DNA from: Xanthomonas phaseoli pv. phaseoli
Lineage (GTDB): Bacteria > Pseudomonadota > Gammaproteobacteria > Xanthomonadales > Xanthomonadaceae
Assembly (NCBI GenBank): GCA_022749655.1
Contig: CP094243.1
Location: 1,860,001 to 1,924,000 of the forward strand
Length of the DNA: 64,000 nucleotides
Direction of reading: 5' to 3'
In this document: piece after piece, positions 38,729-48,826 of the stretch
How the letters are laid out: each line of letters opens with the position of its first letter
How positions within the stretch are numbered: position 1 is the first letter of the stretch
Program-made: the position numbers and the translations under genes
Notes under the pieces: generated by a model
The model's input: only the letters and a program-made list of their open reading frames with translations
Databases searched by the model: none
What the model was told of the DNA's origin: nothing

Positions 38729-39846
38729 ATGGCAGCGCTCAAGTGGATGATCTACGGGCGCTCCCCAGCCTGGACACCTTCTGGGACGAACCACTCAACC
38801 TCGGGCGCATGCCGGCGACCGAGGCTGCGATCGCAGCGGCCCAGGCGCGGCTCGGCATCCGCCTGCCGGGCTGGCTGCTGGAGTTATACGCGCGCTATGA
38901 CGGTGGCGCGGTGCAGATGGCATGCGGCCAGTCCCTTGAGGAGCCGGACAACTGGCTCAAGGCCGAGTGGCTGATCCCGCGTGCGCGCCTGCTCGGCTGT
39001 GCAGACCTGTTCTCCTTTGCCGAGGTGCGCGCCGGCCAGGACTATCGTGACGATGCCTATGACGGTTTGGCGGAAGGTGGCGACGACCGCCGCCTGATCG
39101 CCATCGCAGCCGATGATCGTTCGCCCAGCCGCGCGCTGTGCCTGGATTACTCCGCATCCGGCGTTGAGCCCGCCCTGGTCTATGTCGATGCGGGTAACAA
39201 GCGCCGTCTGGCCGTGTTCGCCAATGTGGACGATCTGCTGGCGCAACTGGTCGATGTCGTGTACTGGTCACCCGCTTTGCAGGCCAGGCACGATGGAGAC
39301 GCTGTGCACTGGCAGCCGCAGCCACCGGCAGTGACCACGTTCTGGAGCGGCCCCGGCCACTGGAACGCACAGGCAGCCGCTGCGGACGACGAGGCCTTCG
39401 CCGCGGCCGAGGCACGGCTGGGCGTGCGACTGCCGGCGCTGCTCAAGCGGCTGTACGCCGTGCAGGACGGCGGCGACACCGGCTGGTGCTGGGTGCCGCG
39501 AACCCGCTTTCCGTCCGATCGCTACGTGGATTGGGAATGCGTGCTGGTGGATCGCGATCTGCCGCCGCTGGCGTACATCCGCAGCGTGTTGGATTTTGCC
39601 GATGCCTTCGAAGACCGGACTGACTTCAGTGCCGCAGCCTGCCTGCACGCCGGCCTGGATCGGGTGCTGGTGCTGGCCTGCCACAACGTCAATAGCCTGC
39701 TGTGCCTGGACTATCGTGCGCGCGGGCCGCAGCACGAGCCGGAGATTGTCTATTTCCAGACCTGGGATGGTCTGGTGCCGACCTGGCGCGCCGCGAGCTT
39801 CGATGCGTTCTTCGGCGTACTACGGCAAGCCGAGCTTGAGCTGTAG
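38729..39846 (+). CDS. Tandem SMI1/KNR4-like protein (one frameshift near the start)
   Basis: About 372 aa. ATG at 38729 gives MAALKW, then one G is missing at 38745-38746 (TGGATGAT seen, TGGGATGAT expected). With it the frame continues [18 protein letters not shown] into the long ORF ending at 39846. Two similar SMI1/KNR4-type halves are visible: each has an F-W start, A-x-A-x-A-R-L-G-[IV]-R-L-P, then LY-x-[RV]-x-DGG. Such domains are common in immunity proteins of polymorphic toxin systems, but no toxin is adjacent. It starts 2 bp after the kup stop and lies in the ruvA-kup-ruvB interval. Confidence 0.72.
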
Positions 39847-39885
39847 AGGTTGGGCCATCCGCGCGCGGCATGAGAAGATGGTCGG

Positions 39886-40925
39886 ATGACCGAGCAGCGC
39901 ATCATCGCCAGCAGCTCCACCCGCGAAGACGACGACGCCGATGCGAGCATTCGTCCCAAGCGCCTTGCCGATTATCTCGGCCAGCAGCCGGTGCGCGAGC
40001 AGATGGAGATTTACATCCAGGCGGCCAAGGCGCGTGGCGAGGCGATGGATCATGTGCTGATCTTCGGCCCGCCGGGCTCGGCAAGACCACGCTGAGTCAC
40101 GTCATCGCCAACGAGCTGGGCGTGAGCCTGCGCGTGACCTCCGGCCCGGTGATCGAAAAGGCTGGCGATCTGGCCGCGCTGCTGACCAACCTGCAGCCAC
40201 ACGATGTGTTGTTCATCGACGAAATCCATCGCCTCTCGCCGGTGGTGGAAGAAGTGCTGTATCCGGCGATGGAAGATTTCCAGATCGACATCATGATCGG
40301 CGACGGCCCGGCTGCGCGTTCGATCAAGATCGACCTGCCGCCGTTCACCCTGATCGGCGCCACCACGCGTGCCGGGTTGCTGACTGCACCGCTGCGCGAC
40401 CGCTTCGGCATCGTGCAACGGCTGGAGTTCTATTCCCCGCAGGAACTGACCCGCATCGTGATCCGCTCGGCGGCGATCCTCGGCATCGACTGCACGCCCG
40501 AAGGCGCGGCGGAAATCGCACGCCGCGCGCGCGGTACCCCGCGTATCGCCAATCGCTTGCTGCGTCGCGTACGCGACTACGCACAGGTCAAGGCGGCCGG
40601 GCATATCGATCTGCCGGTGGCGCAGGCGGCCATGCAGATGCTCAAGGTCGACCCGGAAGGCTTTGACGAGCTCGACCGCCGCATGTTGCGCACCATCGTC
40701 GAGCACTTCGACGGCGGCCCGGTCGGCGTGGAATCGTTGGCCGCCTCGCTGTCGGAAGAGCGCGGCACGCTGGAAGATGTCATCGAGCCGTACCTGATCC
40801 AGCAGGGCTTTCTGGTCCGCACCGCGCGCGGCCGCATGGTCACGCCCAAGGCCTATCTGCATCTGGGCCTGAAACCGCCGCGCGACCGCGCCCCGGGCAT
40901 CGGCGAACCGGGAGACCTGTTTTGA
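39886..40925 (+). CDS. ruvB: Holliday junction ATPase RuvB (one frameshift)
   Basis: 346 aa after bridging. Start at ATG 39886 ([19 protein letters not shown]), then [14 protein letters not shown]. The break is inside Walker A: GPPG-LGKTT needs GGGCCTCGGC, but one C is missing at 40077. Downstream are Walker [10 protein letters not shown], sensor 1 GATTRAG, the arginine-finger region [13 protein letters not shown], and the winged-helix C-terminus. RuvB hexamers drive branch migration with RuvA. A true loss of RuvB beside intact ruvA and ruvC is unlikely, so this is one of the clearest signs of sequence error. Confidence 0.94.
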
Positions 40926-40977
40926 GAACGCTCTGTTGGTCGCCAACCTGGGCCGTCCCGAACGAAGCTCCGTGCCC

Positions 40978-41436
40978 ATGACCATCGAATCACGATTCCC
41001 GAATCCCCAATCCCCGCCGGTATTCAGTTGGCCGACACGCGTCTACTGGGAAGATACCGACGCCGGCGGGGTGGTCTACCACGCGCGCTACGTTGCCTTC
41101 ATGGAACGCGCGCGCACGGAGTGGATGCGCGCGCTCGGCTACGGGCAGGAGCGTATGCGCCAGGAGCACGACCTGGTGTTTGCGGTTCGCTCGATGCAAC
41201 TGGATTTCCTCAAGCCGGCCCGGCTCGACGACGCGCTGTCAGTGTCGGCGGTGTTGCTGCGATGCAGACGGGCCAGCCTGCTGTTCGCGCAATCGGTCCG
41301 TCGCGAAGGCGAAGTGCTGCTGACCGCCGAGGTGCGCATTGCCGCGCTCGGTGCCAGCGACTTCCGTCCGCGTGGCATGGACGATGCGCTGTATGACGTG
41401 TTGAAAGCTCTAGAAACCCCAGAATCCGATTACTGA
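40978..41436 (+). CDS. ybgC: Tol-Pal-associated acyl-CoA thioesterase YbgC
   Basis: 152 aa, hotdog-fold 4-hydroxybenzoyl-CoA-thioesterase type. The active-site segment WEDTDAGGVVYHARYVAFMERAR is conserved, with the catalytic Asp in DTDAGGVVYH. It is the first gene of the Tol-Pal cluster, 11 bp before tolQ, and probably hydrolyses acyl-CoA or acyl-ACP esters at the inner membrane. The N-terminus from ATG 40978 is odd: residues 6-13 (RFPNPQSP) are encoded by a copy of the GATTCCC repeat found near ruvC and ruvA. A later in-frame start is not obvious, so the repeat appears to be translated. Confidence 0.88.
   Translation: MTIESRFPNPQSPPVFSWPTRVYWEDTDAGGVVYHARYVAFMERARTEWMRALGYGQERMRQEHDLVFAVRSMQLDFLKPARLDDALSVSAVLLRCRRASLLFAQSVRREGEVLLTAEVRIAALGASDFRPRGMDDALYDVLKALETPESDY
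40993..41015. repeat. GATTCCC-type repeat inside ybgC
   Basis: Three degenerate CGATTCCC/GAATCCCC/CAATCCCC units, related to the arrays at 33061, 35276-35390 and 35923-36020, in the 5' coding part of ybgC. Confidence 0.6.
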
Positions 41437-41447
41437 GGAACGAACGG

Positions 41448-42227
41448 ATGTCGATTGCATTGCTCCTGGCCCTGCAGGACACGGTAGTGGAAGCACTACC
41501 GCAGGACGTCGCCGCTGCCGCGGCGCAGACCGCCAGCGTGGCGCACAACAGCAGCATCAACTATGTGGACCTGATCCTGCGCGCCAGTATCCCGGTCAAG
41601 ATCATCGTGCTGCTGCTGCTGATCGGCTCGTTCATCAGCTGGGTGATCATTTTCCGCAAGGCGCGTGCGTTCAAGCTGGCCAATCGCGAGGCCGACGAGT
41701 TCGAGAACCGCTTCTGGTCCGGTGCGGACCTGGCCAAGCTGTATGCCTCGGCAACCGACCGCAACCGGACCGTCGGCGGTCTGGAGTCGATGTTCGAAAG
41801 CGGCTTCCGCGAGTTCTCGCGCCTGCGCGATCGGCGCCGTCTGGACGCGCGCGTGCAGTTGGAAGGCGCGCAGCGTGCCATGCGCACTGCCTTTACCCGT
41901 GAGGTCGACCAGCTCGAGCGCAATCTCGAATTGCTGGCCAACATCGGCTCCACCGCGCCGTACGTCGGCCTGGTCGGTACCGTGTTCGGCATCATGGTGA
42001 CCATGCACGACATGGTCAGCAGCGGCGAGCAGGCCGGTATCGCGGCCGTGGCGCCGGGTATCTCCGAAGCGCTGTTCGCCACCGCCATCGGCCTGTTCGT
42101 GGCGATTCCGGCGGTGTGGGCCTACAACCGCTTCACCACCCGCGTGGAACGGCTGTCGGTGCGCTACGAGACCTTCGCCGACGAGTTCAGCTCCATCCTG
42201 CAGCGCCAGGCTGGCGCGGACGAGTGA
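41448..42227 (+). CDS. tolQ: Tol-Pal proton channel subunit TolQ
   Basis: 259 aa with three transmembrane helices (about 40-65, 155-180, 195-220) of the MotA/TolQ/ExbB family. The conserved segment ANIGSTAPYVGLVGTVFGIM lies in helix 2, and AIGLFVAIPAVWAYN in helix 3. With TolR it forms the proton-driven motor in the inner membrane that energises TolA for envelope constriction. A GAGGAAC ribosome site at 41435-41441 overlaps the ybgC stop. Intact. Confidence 0.95.
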   Translation: MSIALLLALQDTVVEALPQDVAAAAAQTASVAHNSSINYVDLILRASIPVKIIVLLLLIGSFISWVIIFRKARAFKLANREADEFENRFWSGADLAKLYASATDRNRTVGGLESMFESGFREFSRLRDRRRLDARVQLEGAQRAMRTAFTREVDQLERNLELLANIGSTAPYVGLVGTVFGIMVTMHDMVSSGEQAGIAAVAPGISEALFATAIGLFVAIPAVWAYNRFTTRVERLSVRYETFADEFSSILQRQAGADE

Positions 42228-42384
42228 TGCGCGCTCCCGGCATGCACCCGCACGGTTTGATGCGGGACGTGGCCGGGCGAGCCAGTCGCGTCGATGCACA
42301 GCGTGATGCGCGGCTGTCCCTCACCCGGGCGCCGCGCGACTCCGCTGCCGCCCGGCGCCGAGGATTAATTAGGAACGTTTCGCG

Positions 42385-42823
<439 letters not shown>

Positions 42824-42834
<11 letters not shown>

Positions 42835-43864
42835 CGCGCTCCCCACGCAGACGGCGCGCGATGACGGCTGGTTTCGACCGGTCGTCCTGGCATTGGTCGT
42901 GCACGTCCTGGTCGCGCTGGTGTTCATCGCCGGCTGGCTGTGGTCGCCGGAACGCTCGGTGGAACCGGCGGCCGGCGACCCCAGCATGGAGGCCTCGCTG
43001 GACGTGTCGGCTGCCGAGGCGCGGGTTGCGCGCCAGGCATTGAAGGCCACGCCGGTCGAAACGCCGCCCCCGCCTGCGCCGTTGCCCGAACCCGCGCCGG
43101 AAGACAGCGTGCCACCGCCGCAGCCGATCCCCGAGCCGCACCCGCAGGATGCACCCACGCCGCAGCAGGCGCAGGCACAGGAGCGCGTCGCCCAGCCCGA
43201 CAAGGTCGACCAGGAGCGCGTGGATGCATTGGCCATTTCCGCCGAAAAGGCCAAGCAGGAACAGGAAGCCAAGCGTCGCCAGGAGCAGATCGACCTGACC
43301 GAGCGCAAGCGCCAGGAAGAGGCCGAGCAGAAATTGCGCCTAGCCAAGCAGCAGGAAGAGGCCGACGCCAAGAAGAAACAGGCGGCCGCACAGCAGGCGG
43401 CGGAAGAAGCCGAACGCCAGAAGAAGATCGCCGAGATCCGTCGTCAGCGCGCGCAAGCCGATAAGGAAATGGCGCTGGCCGAGCAGAAGTTGCGCCAGGT
43501 CGCGGCCGCGCGTGCGCAGCAGGCCTCCGCGGCCGCGGCGACCAGCGCGCAGCCGACCGCAGGGCAGGGCGGTACCAGTACCGACCTGTCGGCCAAGTAC
43601 GCTGCGGCGATCCAGCAGAAAGTGCTGGCGCAATGGGTGCGTCCGCCGTCGGTGCCGCCAGGCCAGAAATGCACCATCAACATCCGCCAGTTGCCGGGCG
43701 GCAGCGTGATGGAGGCCAAGGTGGCACCCGGCTGCCCCTACGACGAGGCTGGCCAGCGTTCGATCGAAGCCGCCGTGTTGAGCGCCCAGCCGTTGCCCTA
43801 CCGCGGGTTCGAATCGGTGTTCCAGCGCAACCTGACCTTTGTGTTCACGGCGCAGGATCAGTGA
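42824..43864 (+). CDS. tolA: Cell envelope integrity protein TolA
   Basis: 346 aa. One N-terminal membrane helix (about 19-41, PVVLALVVHVLVALVFIAGW) carrying the SxxxH-like contact region for TolQR, a proline-rich stretch, a long Ala/Glu/Lys/Gln helical domain (about 100-235), and a globular C-terminal domain with Cys pair (CTINIRQLPGG ... GCPYDEAGQRSIEAAV) that touches TolB and Pal. It spans the periplasm. The start overlaps tolR. A strong hairpin follows before tolB. Confidence 0.94.
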
Positions 43865-43870
43865 CCCTGG

Positions 43871-43904
43871 TCAGGCTGCGGCGACCACTGTCGCCGCAGC
43901 CTGA
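43871..43904 (+). terminator. Strong hairpin between tolA and tolB
   Basis: Perfect 15-bp stem TCAGGCTGCGGCGAC/GTCGCCGCAGCCTGA with a CACT loop, 6 bp past the tolA stop. It lacks a U-tract, but probably ends or thins ybgC-tolQRA transcription, implying a separate promoter for tolB. Confidence 0.7.
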
Positions 43905-44051
43905 TGCCACCCCGCGTTATCGTCCATGAGCTGTCCATGTCGCTACACCATCGCTCGCTCTGTTTTCACGTCACCTCATTCACGATTGCGAGTATGTTCA
44001 CTCGTTGATTGCTATCCCTTGCACACTTTTCCTGCCCGATCCGAGCCGTCC

Positions 44052-45371
44052 ATGAAAAAACCGCTGCGTTGGCTAGCCGCCTTGACCGCCCTGTTGTTGC
44101 CGCTGAGCGCACTCGCGCAGCAGCAAGGCCTCACCATCGATATCGTCGGCGGTAGCGCGTCTGCCACGCCGATCGCCGTCATTCCGATGCCCTATCAGGG
44201 CTCGGGCACCGCGCCGCAGACCGACGTATCCGCCGTGGTCGGCGCCGACCTGGATCGTTCCGGCCAGTTCCGCACGTTGCCGGCTGCGCAGATCGTCGAA
44301 AAGCCGACCCGTGGCACCGAGGTGCAGTTCCAGACCTGGCGCACCCTCAAGCAGAACTACATCGTGGTCGGCCGCATCATGGACGCCGGCGAAGGCGCAT
44401 ACCGGGTCGAATACGAGTTGTTCGACGTGGCCAAGGGCGAGCGCATGCTGGGCCTGGCGATGACCGCGCGTGCCAATGCAATGCGCGATGTTTCGCACCA
44501 GATGGCCGATGCCATCTACGAAAAAATCACTGGCGTGCGTGGTGCCTTCTGGACCCGCATTGCCTACGTGACCGCCAGCGGCAAGGGCGGCGCCATGCGT
44601 TATGCGCTGATGGTGGCCGACTCGGACGGCTACAACCCGCAGACCATCGTGCGTTCGGCCGAGCCGCTGCTGTCGCCGAACTGGAGCCCGGACGGCAAAA
44701 AGCTGGCGTATGTGAGCTTCGAGCGCGGCAACTCGTCGATCTATCTGCAGGACATCGCCACCGGCGCACGCGAGCTGGTCTCCAGCTTCCGCGGCATCAA
44801 CGGCGCGCCGTCCTTCTCGCCGGACGGGCGTCGCCTGGCGCTGGCGCTGTCGCGCAGCGGTAACCCGGAAATCTATGTGATGGACCTGGGAAGCAAGCAG
44901 CTCACCCAGCTCACCAACCACTTCGGCATCGACACCGAGCCGACCTGGGCGCCGGATGGCGGCAGCATCTACTTCACCTCCGATCGTGGCGGTCGTCCGC
45001 AGATCTACCAGGTGGCAGCCAGCGGCGGCAGCGCCAACCGCGTGACCTTCCAGGGCAACTACAACGCCACCGCCAGCGTGTCGTTCGACGGCAAGAAGAT
45101 TGCCGTGGCACAGGGCAGCGGCAACACCTACCGCATCGCGATGATGGACCGCAGCCTGGGTTCGCCCAGCTGGAGCACGCTGTCGCCGGGTTCGCTGGAC
45201 GAATCGCCGAGCTTTGCGCCTAACGCCAGCATGGTGTTGTACGCCGCGCGCGAAGGTGGCCGTGGCGTGCTGTACGCGGTCTCTTCCGACGCTCGGGTCC
45301 GCCAGCGCCTGGTGCTGGCCGACGGCGATGTGAGAGAACCCGCATGGGGGCCTTACCGAACCGCGCATTAA
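44052..45371 (+). CDS. tolB: Tol-Pal periplasmic beta-propeller TolB
   Basis: 439 aa from ATG 44052 (MKKPLRWLAALTALLLPLSA, signal cut after LAQ), preferred over upstream in-frame starts because it gives a proper signal peptide. N-terminal alpha/beta domain, then a six-bladed propeller made of repeated SPDG/SPNW-type blades (LLSPNWSPDGKKLAYVSF, APSFSPDGRRLALALS, EPTWAPDGGSIYFTSD). TolB binds Pal and TolA in the periplasm. 57 bp separate it from pal; that gap is AT-rich and may contain a pal promoter. Confidence 0.95.
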   Translation: MKKPLRWLAALTALLLPLSALAQQQGLTIDIVGGSASATPIAVIPMPYQGSGTAPQTDVSAVVGADLDRSGQFRTLPAAQIVEKPTRGTEVQFQTWRTLKQNYIVVGRIMDAGEGAYRVEYELFDVAKGERMLGLAMTARANAMRDVSHQMADAIYEKITGVRGAFWTRIAYVTASGKGGAMRYALMVADSDGYNPQTIVRSAEPLLSPNWSPDGKKLAYVSFERGNSSIYLQDIATGARELVSSFRGINGAPSFSPDGRRLALALSRSGNPEIYVMDLGSKQLTQLTNHFGIDTEPTWAPDGGSIYFTSDRGGRPQIYQVAASGGSANRVTFQGNYNATASVSFDGKKIAVAQGSGNTYRIAMMDRSLGSPSWSTLSPGSLDESPSFAPNASMVLYAAREGGRGVLYAVSSDARVRQRLVLADGDVREPAWGPYRTAH

Positions 45372-45428
45372 TGTTAATATTTCGCTGCGTTAAACCACTC
45401 ATTGGCCCAGAGCCTCCATAGGTACCCC

Positions 45429-45947
45429 ATGAACAAGTCCACCCGCGTCTTGCTTGTCTCCCTGCTGTCCGTTGCTGTGCTGGCTGGTTGCTCGAAGAAG
45501 GTGAAGGAAACTCCGCCTCCTGCGACCGATACCACCGCTGGTTCCTCGGTTCCCACCGGCCCGTCCACCTCTGGCCTGTACGGCCCGGGCGACCTGGATA
45601 CCGATGCCTGCCTGCGTCAGCGCGTTGTTTACTTCGATCTGGATCAGGACTCCCTGAAGCCGGAATTCCAGGCCATCATGGCTTGCCACGCCAAGTACCT
45701 GCGTGACCGTCCTTCCTCGCGCATCACCCTGCAGGGCAATGCGGACGAGCGCGGTTCGCGTGAGTACAACATGGGTCTGGGCGAGCGTCGCGGCAATGCC
45801 GTGTCGTCCTCGCTGCAGGCTGCCGGCGGTTCGGCCAGCCAGCTGACCGTCGTCAGCTACGGCGAAGAGCGTCCGGTCTGCACCGAGTCGAACGAGTCCT
45901 GCTGGTCGCAGAACCGCCGCGTCGAAATCGTGTACACGGCTCAGTAA
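45429..45947 (+). CDS. pal: Peptidoglycan-associated lipoprotein Pal
   Basis: 172 aa. Lipoprotein signal MNKSTRVLLVSLLSVAVLAGC with lipobox LAGC (Cys21 lipidated), a short linker, and an OmpA-like domain binding peptidoglycan: VYFDLDQDSLKPEFQ and the NADERGSREYNMGLGERRG loop. It is anchored in the outer membrane and tethers it to the cell wall. cpoB starts 6 bp downstream. Codon use looks like a highly expressed gene. Intact. Confidence 0.96.
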   Translation: MNKSTRVLLVSLLSVAVLAGCSKKVKETPPPATDTTAGSSVPTGPSTSGLYGPGDLDTDACLRQRVVYFDLDQDSLKPEFQAIMACHAKYLRDRPSSRITLQGNADERGSREYNMGLGERRGNAVSSSLQAAGGSASQLTVVSYGEERPVCTESNESCWSQNRRVEIVYTAQ

Positions 45948-45953
45948 GAAGCG

Positions 45954-46772
45954 ATGCGCTTTCGAGTGACATCCCTGTTCGTCGCGGCGGCCCTTGTGGT
46001 CGCCGCGCCGGCATACGCCCAGCGAGCCAGTCTCGCTGATCGTGTGGCCGTGCTCGAGCAGCAGCAGGCCAATAGCCAGGCCAACAACGATCTCCTCAAT
46101 CAGCTGCAGCAGGCGCGTTCGGACCTGCAGGCGTTGCGGTCGACCGTCGAACAGCTGCAGCACGACAATGAGCAACTCAAGCAGCAATCCAAGGACCAGT
46201 ACCTGGACCTGGATGGACGCTTGAACCGGTTGGAAGGCGCAGGTGGCGCAACACCGCCATTGCCCCCAGCGACCGGCAGCGTAACCCCGGCCCCGGCACC
46301 TGCCGCGCGGCCCGCCGTGGCGGCAACTTCCGAGAAGCCGCCCACCGTCCATGGCGACCCGGGCACCCTGGCCGTCAGCAACGACGAACGTACTGCCTAC
46401 AATGTGGCGTTCGATGCGTTGAAGAACGGCAAGTACGACGATGCATCGCAGCTGTTCCTGAGCTTTCTGGAGCTCTATCCCAACGGCGTCTATACACCCA
46501 ATGCCTTGTATTGGCTGGGCGAAAGCTATTACGCCACCCGCAATTTCCAGCTTGCCGAGACGCAGTTCCGCGATCTCGTCAGCCGTTATCCCACGCATGA
46601 CAAGGCCGCCGGCGGCTTGTTGAAGCTTGGCCTGTCGCAATACGGCGAAGGCAAGAACAACGAGGCCCAGCAGACCTTGCAGCAGGTCGCTACGCAGTAC
46701 CCTGGCTCCGACGCGGCACGCGTTGCGCAGGAGCGCCTGCAGTCCATCCGTCTCGGCCAGCAACTGCGCTGA
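45954..46772 (+). CDS. cpoB: Cell division coordinator CpoB (YbgF)
   Basis: 272 aa. Signal peptide MRFRVTSLFVAAALVVAAPAYA, then a trimerising coiled coil (about 26-95, Gln-rich), a Pro/Ala linker, and a C-terminal TPR domain (about 145-270) with AYNVAFDALKNGKYDDASQ, YWLGESYYATRNFQLAE and LKLGLSQYGEGKNNEAQ as the three repeats. CpoB works with Tol-Pal and the PBP1B-LpoB peptidoglycan synthase during constriction. Last gene of the Tol-Pal cluster. Confidence 0.93.
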   Translation: MRFRVTSLFVAAALVVAAPAYAQRASLADRVAVLEQQQANSQANNDLLNQLQQARSDLQALRSTVEQLQHDNEQLKQQSKDQYLDLDGRLNRLEGAGGATPPLPPATGSVTPAPAPAARPAVAATSEKPPTVHGDPGTLAVSNDERTAYNVAFDALKNGKYDDASQLFLSFLELYPNGVYTPNALYWLGESYYATRNFQLAETQFRDLVSRYPTHDKAAGGLLKLGLSQYGEGKNNEAQQTLQQVATQYPGSDAARVAQERLQSIRLGQQLR

Positions 46773-46814
46773 GCCTGCGCGTCTGTGCCGGTCGGCACGG
46801 CGCATACTTTGCCC

Positions 46815-47492
46815 ATGAACGCCGCCGTCCCTAGCGAGATCGTCCAGTCGCCATTGCCGCGATTGAAGATCACCGAAATCTTTGTCCCTGCAAGGCGAGG
46901 CCGATGCCGCCGGCTGGCCGACGGTGTTCGTGCGCCTGACCGGCTGCCCGTTGCGCTGCCTGTATTGCGACACTGCCTACGCGTTCCATGGCGGACAGTG
47001 GCATGACATCGACGCCATCGTTGCCGAAGTCGCCAGTCATGGCGTGCGCCATGTCTGCGTGACAGGCGGCGAGCCGTTGGCACAGAAGCGTTGTCTGGTA
47101 CTGCTGGAGAAGCTTTGCGACGCCGGTTACGACGTCTCGTTGGAAACTTCCGGTGCGCTGGACGTGTCTGCCGTCGATCCGCGCGTCTCGCGCGTGGTCG
47201 ACATCAAGACGCCCGCATCCGGCGAGCAGGCGCGCAATCGCTGGGAAAACCTGCCGCTACTGACCGCACGCGACCAGATCAAGTTCGTGATTTGCAGCCG
47301 CGCCGACTACGAATGGTCGCGCGAGATCGTTGCCGCGCATGCATTGGATCGGCGCTGCACGGTGTGGTTTTCGCCGAGCAAAGCGAGGTAAGCGCGCGCC
47401 AGCTGGCCGACTGGATCGTGGCAGATCGCTTGCCGGTGCGCTTCCAGATGCAGCTGCACAAGCTGCTGTGGAACGACGAGCCTGGGCGCTGA
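46815..47492 (+). CDS. queE: 7-carboxy-7-deazaguanine synthase QueE (two frameshifts)
   Basis: About 226 aa when bridged. The start MNAAVPSEIVQSPLPRLKIT (ATG 46815) leads to ITEIF, then two bases appear missing at about 46881-46884; restoring them gives LSLQGEADAAGWPTVFVRLTG. The radical-SAM cluster motif is CPLRCLYC, the CX3CX2C form of QueE. Then VTGGEPLAQ binds SAM. A second break (-1) in the A run at 47380-47382 separates the last 35 residues (EVSARQLADWIV ... NDEPGR), ending in the TGA at 47490. It makes CDG for queuosine from CPH4; queC, the next enzyme, is nearby on the opposite strand. Confidence 0.88.
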
Positions 47493-47652
47493 GGATCAGG
47501 CAGGTAACGCAGCGCCTCGGGAGCCCGCCTTGCGCTGGCAAAAAGATCTGGGCGGTGAGTCGTCGGTCTGCTCCGGCAGCGGGCGATCCCACAAGGTGGC
47601 AAAGACCCGTTAGACGCATGGCGATGACGTCGCGGTGCACCGGTACCTGCAG

Positions 47653-47688
47653 GCTTGCAGGACGACCGAAGCTTGCAGGACGACCGAA
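47653..47688. repeat. Perfect 18-bp tandem duplication
   Basis: GCTTGCAGGACGACCGAA occurs twice in direct contact between queE and the tRNA-Lys gene. It is probably a local slippage or duplication event. Confidence 0.85.
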
Positions 47689-47756
47689 GATTGCGGAATG
47701 GCGGATTGGGTGCCTTCTTGCGCAGCGATGAAGTTCGCTGAAGGCTTTGCTGGAGA

Positions 47757-47832
47757 TGGTGGGCCGTGATGGATTCGAACCATCGACCAAAAGATTAAAA
47801 GTCTTCTGCTCTACCGACTGAGCTAACGGCCC
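47757..47832 (-). tRNA. tRNA-Lys (anticodon TTT)
   Basis: 76 nt including an encoded CCA end. The minus strand reads GGGCCGT (acceptor), a D arm with GCTCAGTCGGTAGAGC, anticodon loop CTTTTAA (TTT, lysine), and a T arm with GGTTCGAATCC, closing with ACGGCCC-A-CCA. All stems pair. It lies between queE and queC. tRNA 3' ends often serve as integration sites, but no integrase or repeated end is visible here. Confidence 0.97.
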
Positions 47833-47880
47833 ACTGACCCCGACATTGCGTCGGGGTGCGCATTCTACCCTACGCGGGCG

Positions 47881-48554
47881 TCAAGACAAAATGGCGTAGT
47901 GCGTGGGGTCGGGAACGCCGGCATCGGCGAAGCCGGCTGCGCGCAGGCGGCAGGCGTCGCAGTGGCCGCAGGCGCGCCCATCCGCATCGGCGCGGTAGCA
48001 GGAGACGGTGAGGCCGAAGTCCACACCCAGGCGCACGCCTTCACGGACGATGTCGGCCTTGCTGAGGAACTGCAGCGGTGCGTGCACCCGCAGCCCTGCA
48101 CCTTCCACGCCTGCCTTGGTGGCCAGGTTGGCCAGCACCTCGAAAGCGCGCACGAACTCGGGACGGCAATCGGGGTAGCCAGAGTAGTCCACCGCATTGA
48201 CGCCACAAAACAGGTCGTTGGCGCCGATGACCTCGGCCCAGCCGAGCGCCAGCGACAGCATGATGGTGTTGCGTGCAGGGACGTACGTGACCGGGATGCC
48301 GTCGCCGCCAGCGTCGGGGACGTCGATGTCGTCGGTCAATGCCGAGCCGCCGATGCTGCGCAGGTCCACGTCGACCACCTTGTGCGCAATGACGCCCTGC
48401 GCGGCAGCAACGCGCGCTGCGGCGTCCAGTTCCGACGTATGGCGTTGGCCATAGCGCACGCTCAGCGCGTAGACGGCAAAGCCCTGCTCCTGCGCGAGTG
48501 CGATGACGGCGGCGGAATCCATGCCACCGGACAACAGAACAACGGCTTTTTCAT
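47881..48554 (-). CDS. queC: 7-cyano-7-deazaguanine synthase QueC (frameshift near the start)
   Basis: 224 aa after bridging, the family length. From ATG 48554 the reading is MKK, then one A is missing in the run at 48547-48551. Restoring it gives [18 protein letters not shown], the PP-loop ATP-binding motif. The C-terminus carries the zinc site CGHCDAC with an upstream Cys in SCYRAD. It converts CDG to preQ0 with ATP and ammonia for queuosine. Without the base, a shorter product from the ATG at 48534 (MSGGMDS) would lack the first strand. It is convergent with the queE side, with tRNA-Lys between. Confidence 0.93.
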
Positions 48555-48826
48555 GACGAATCGGCGATTACTGCGGAATAAGCCCGAAGGCTATCAGGGA
48601 CGGTGGTGCAGGGCGACCAGGAACCGGTCATCACTACGGCTTTGGCTGGCGCAGGGTTGGCCGGCGCAAATAGAAACAGTGGAATGCAGTTGCGTTATCG
48701 GTCGATTGCAACCGGTCTCTTCGGTGACGGCGCGCGTTTCCTGCGCTGGAATCGACGTCAAATACGCATGATCAGGCGTTCACGTAAGTGCATTTATCGT
48801 TCGCATCAATTTTGGAAGCATACGCA

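Noticed and set aside
47757..47832. tRNA-Lys as an attachment site of a genomic island
   Set aside because: No integrase and no repeated tRNA 3' end in the window; the flanking genes are housekeeping.
48555..48826. preQ1 riboswitch near queC or queE
   Set aside because: I looked for an H-type pseudoknot aptamer pattern upstream of both genes and found none.
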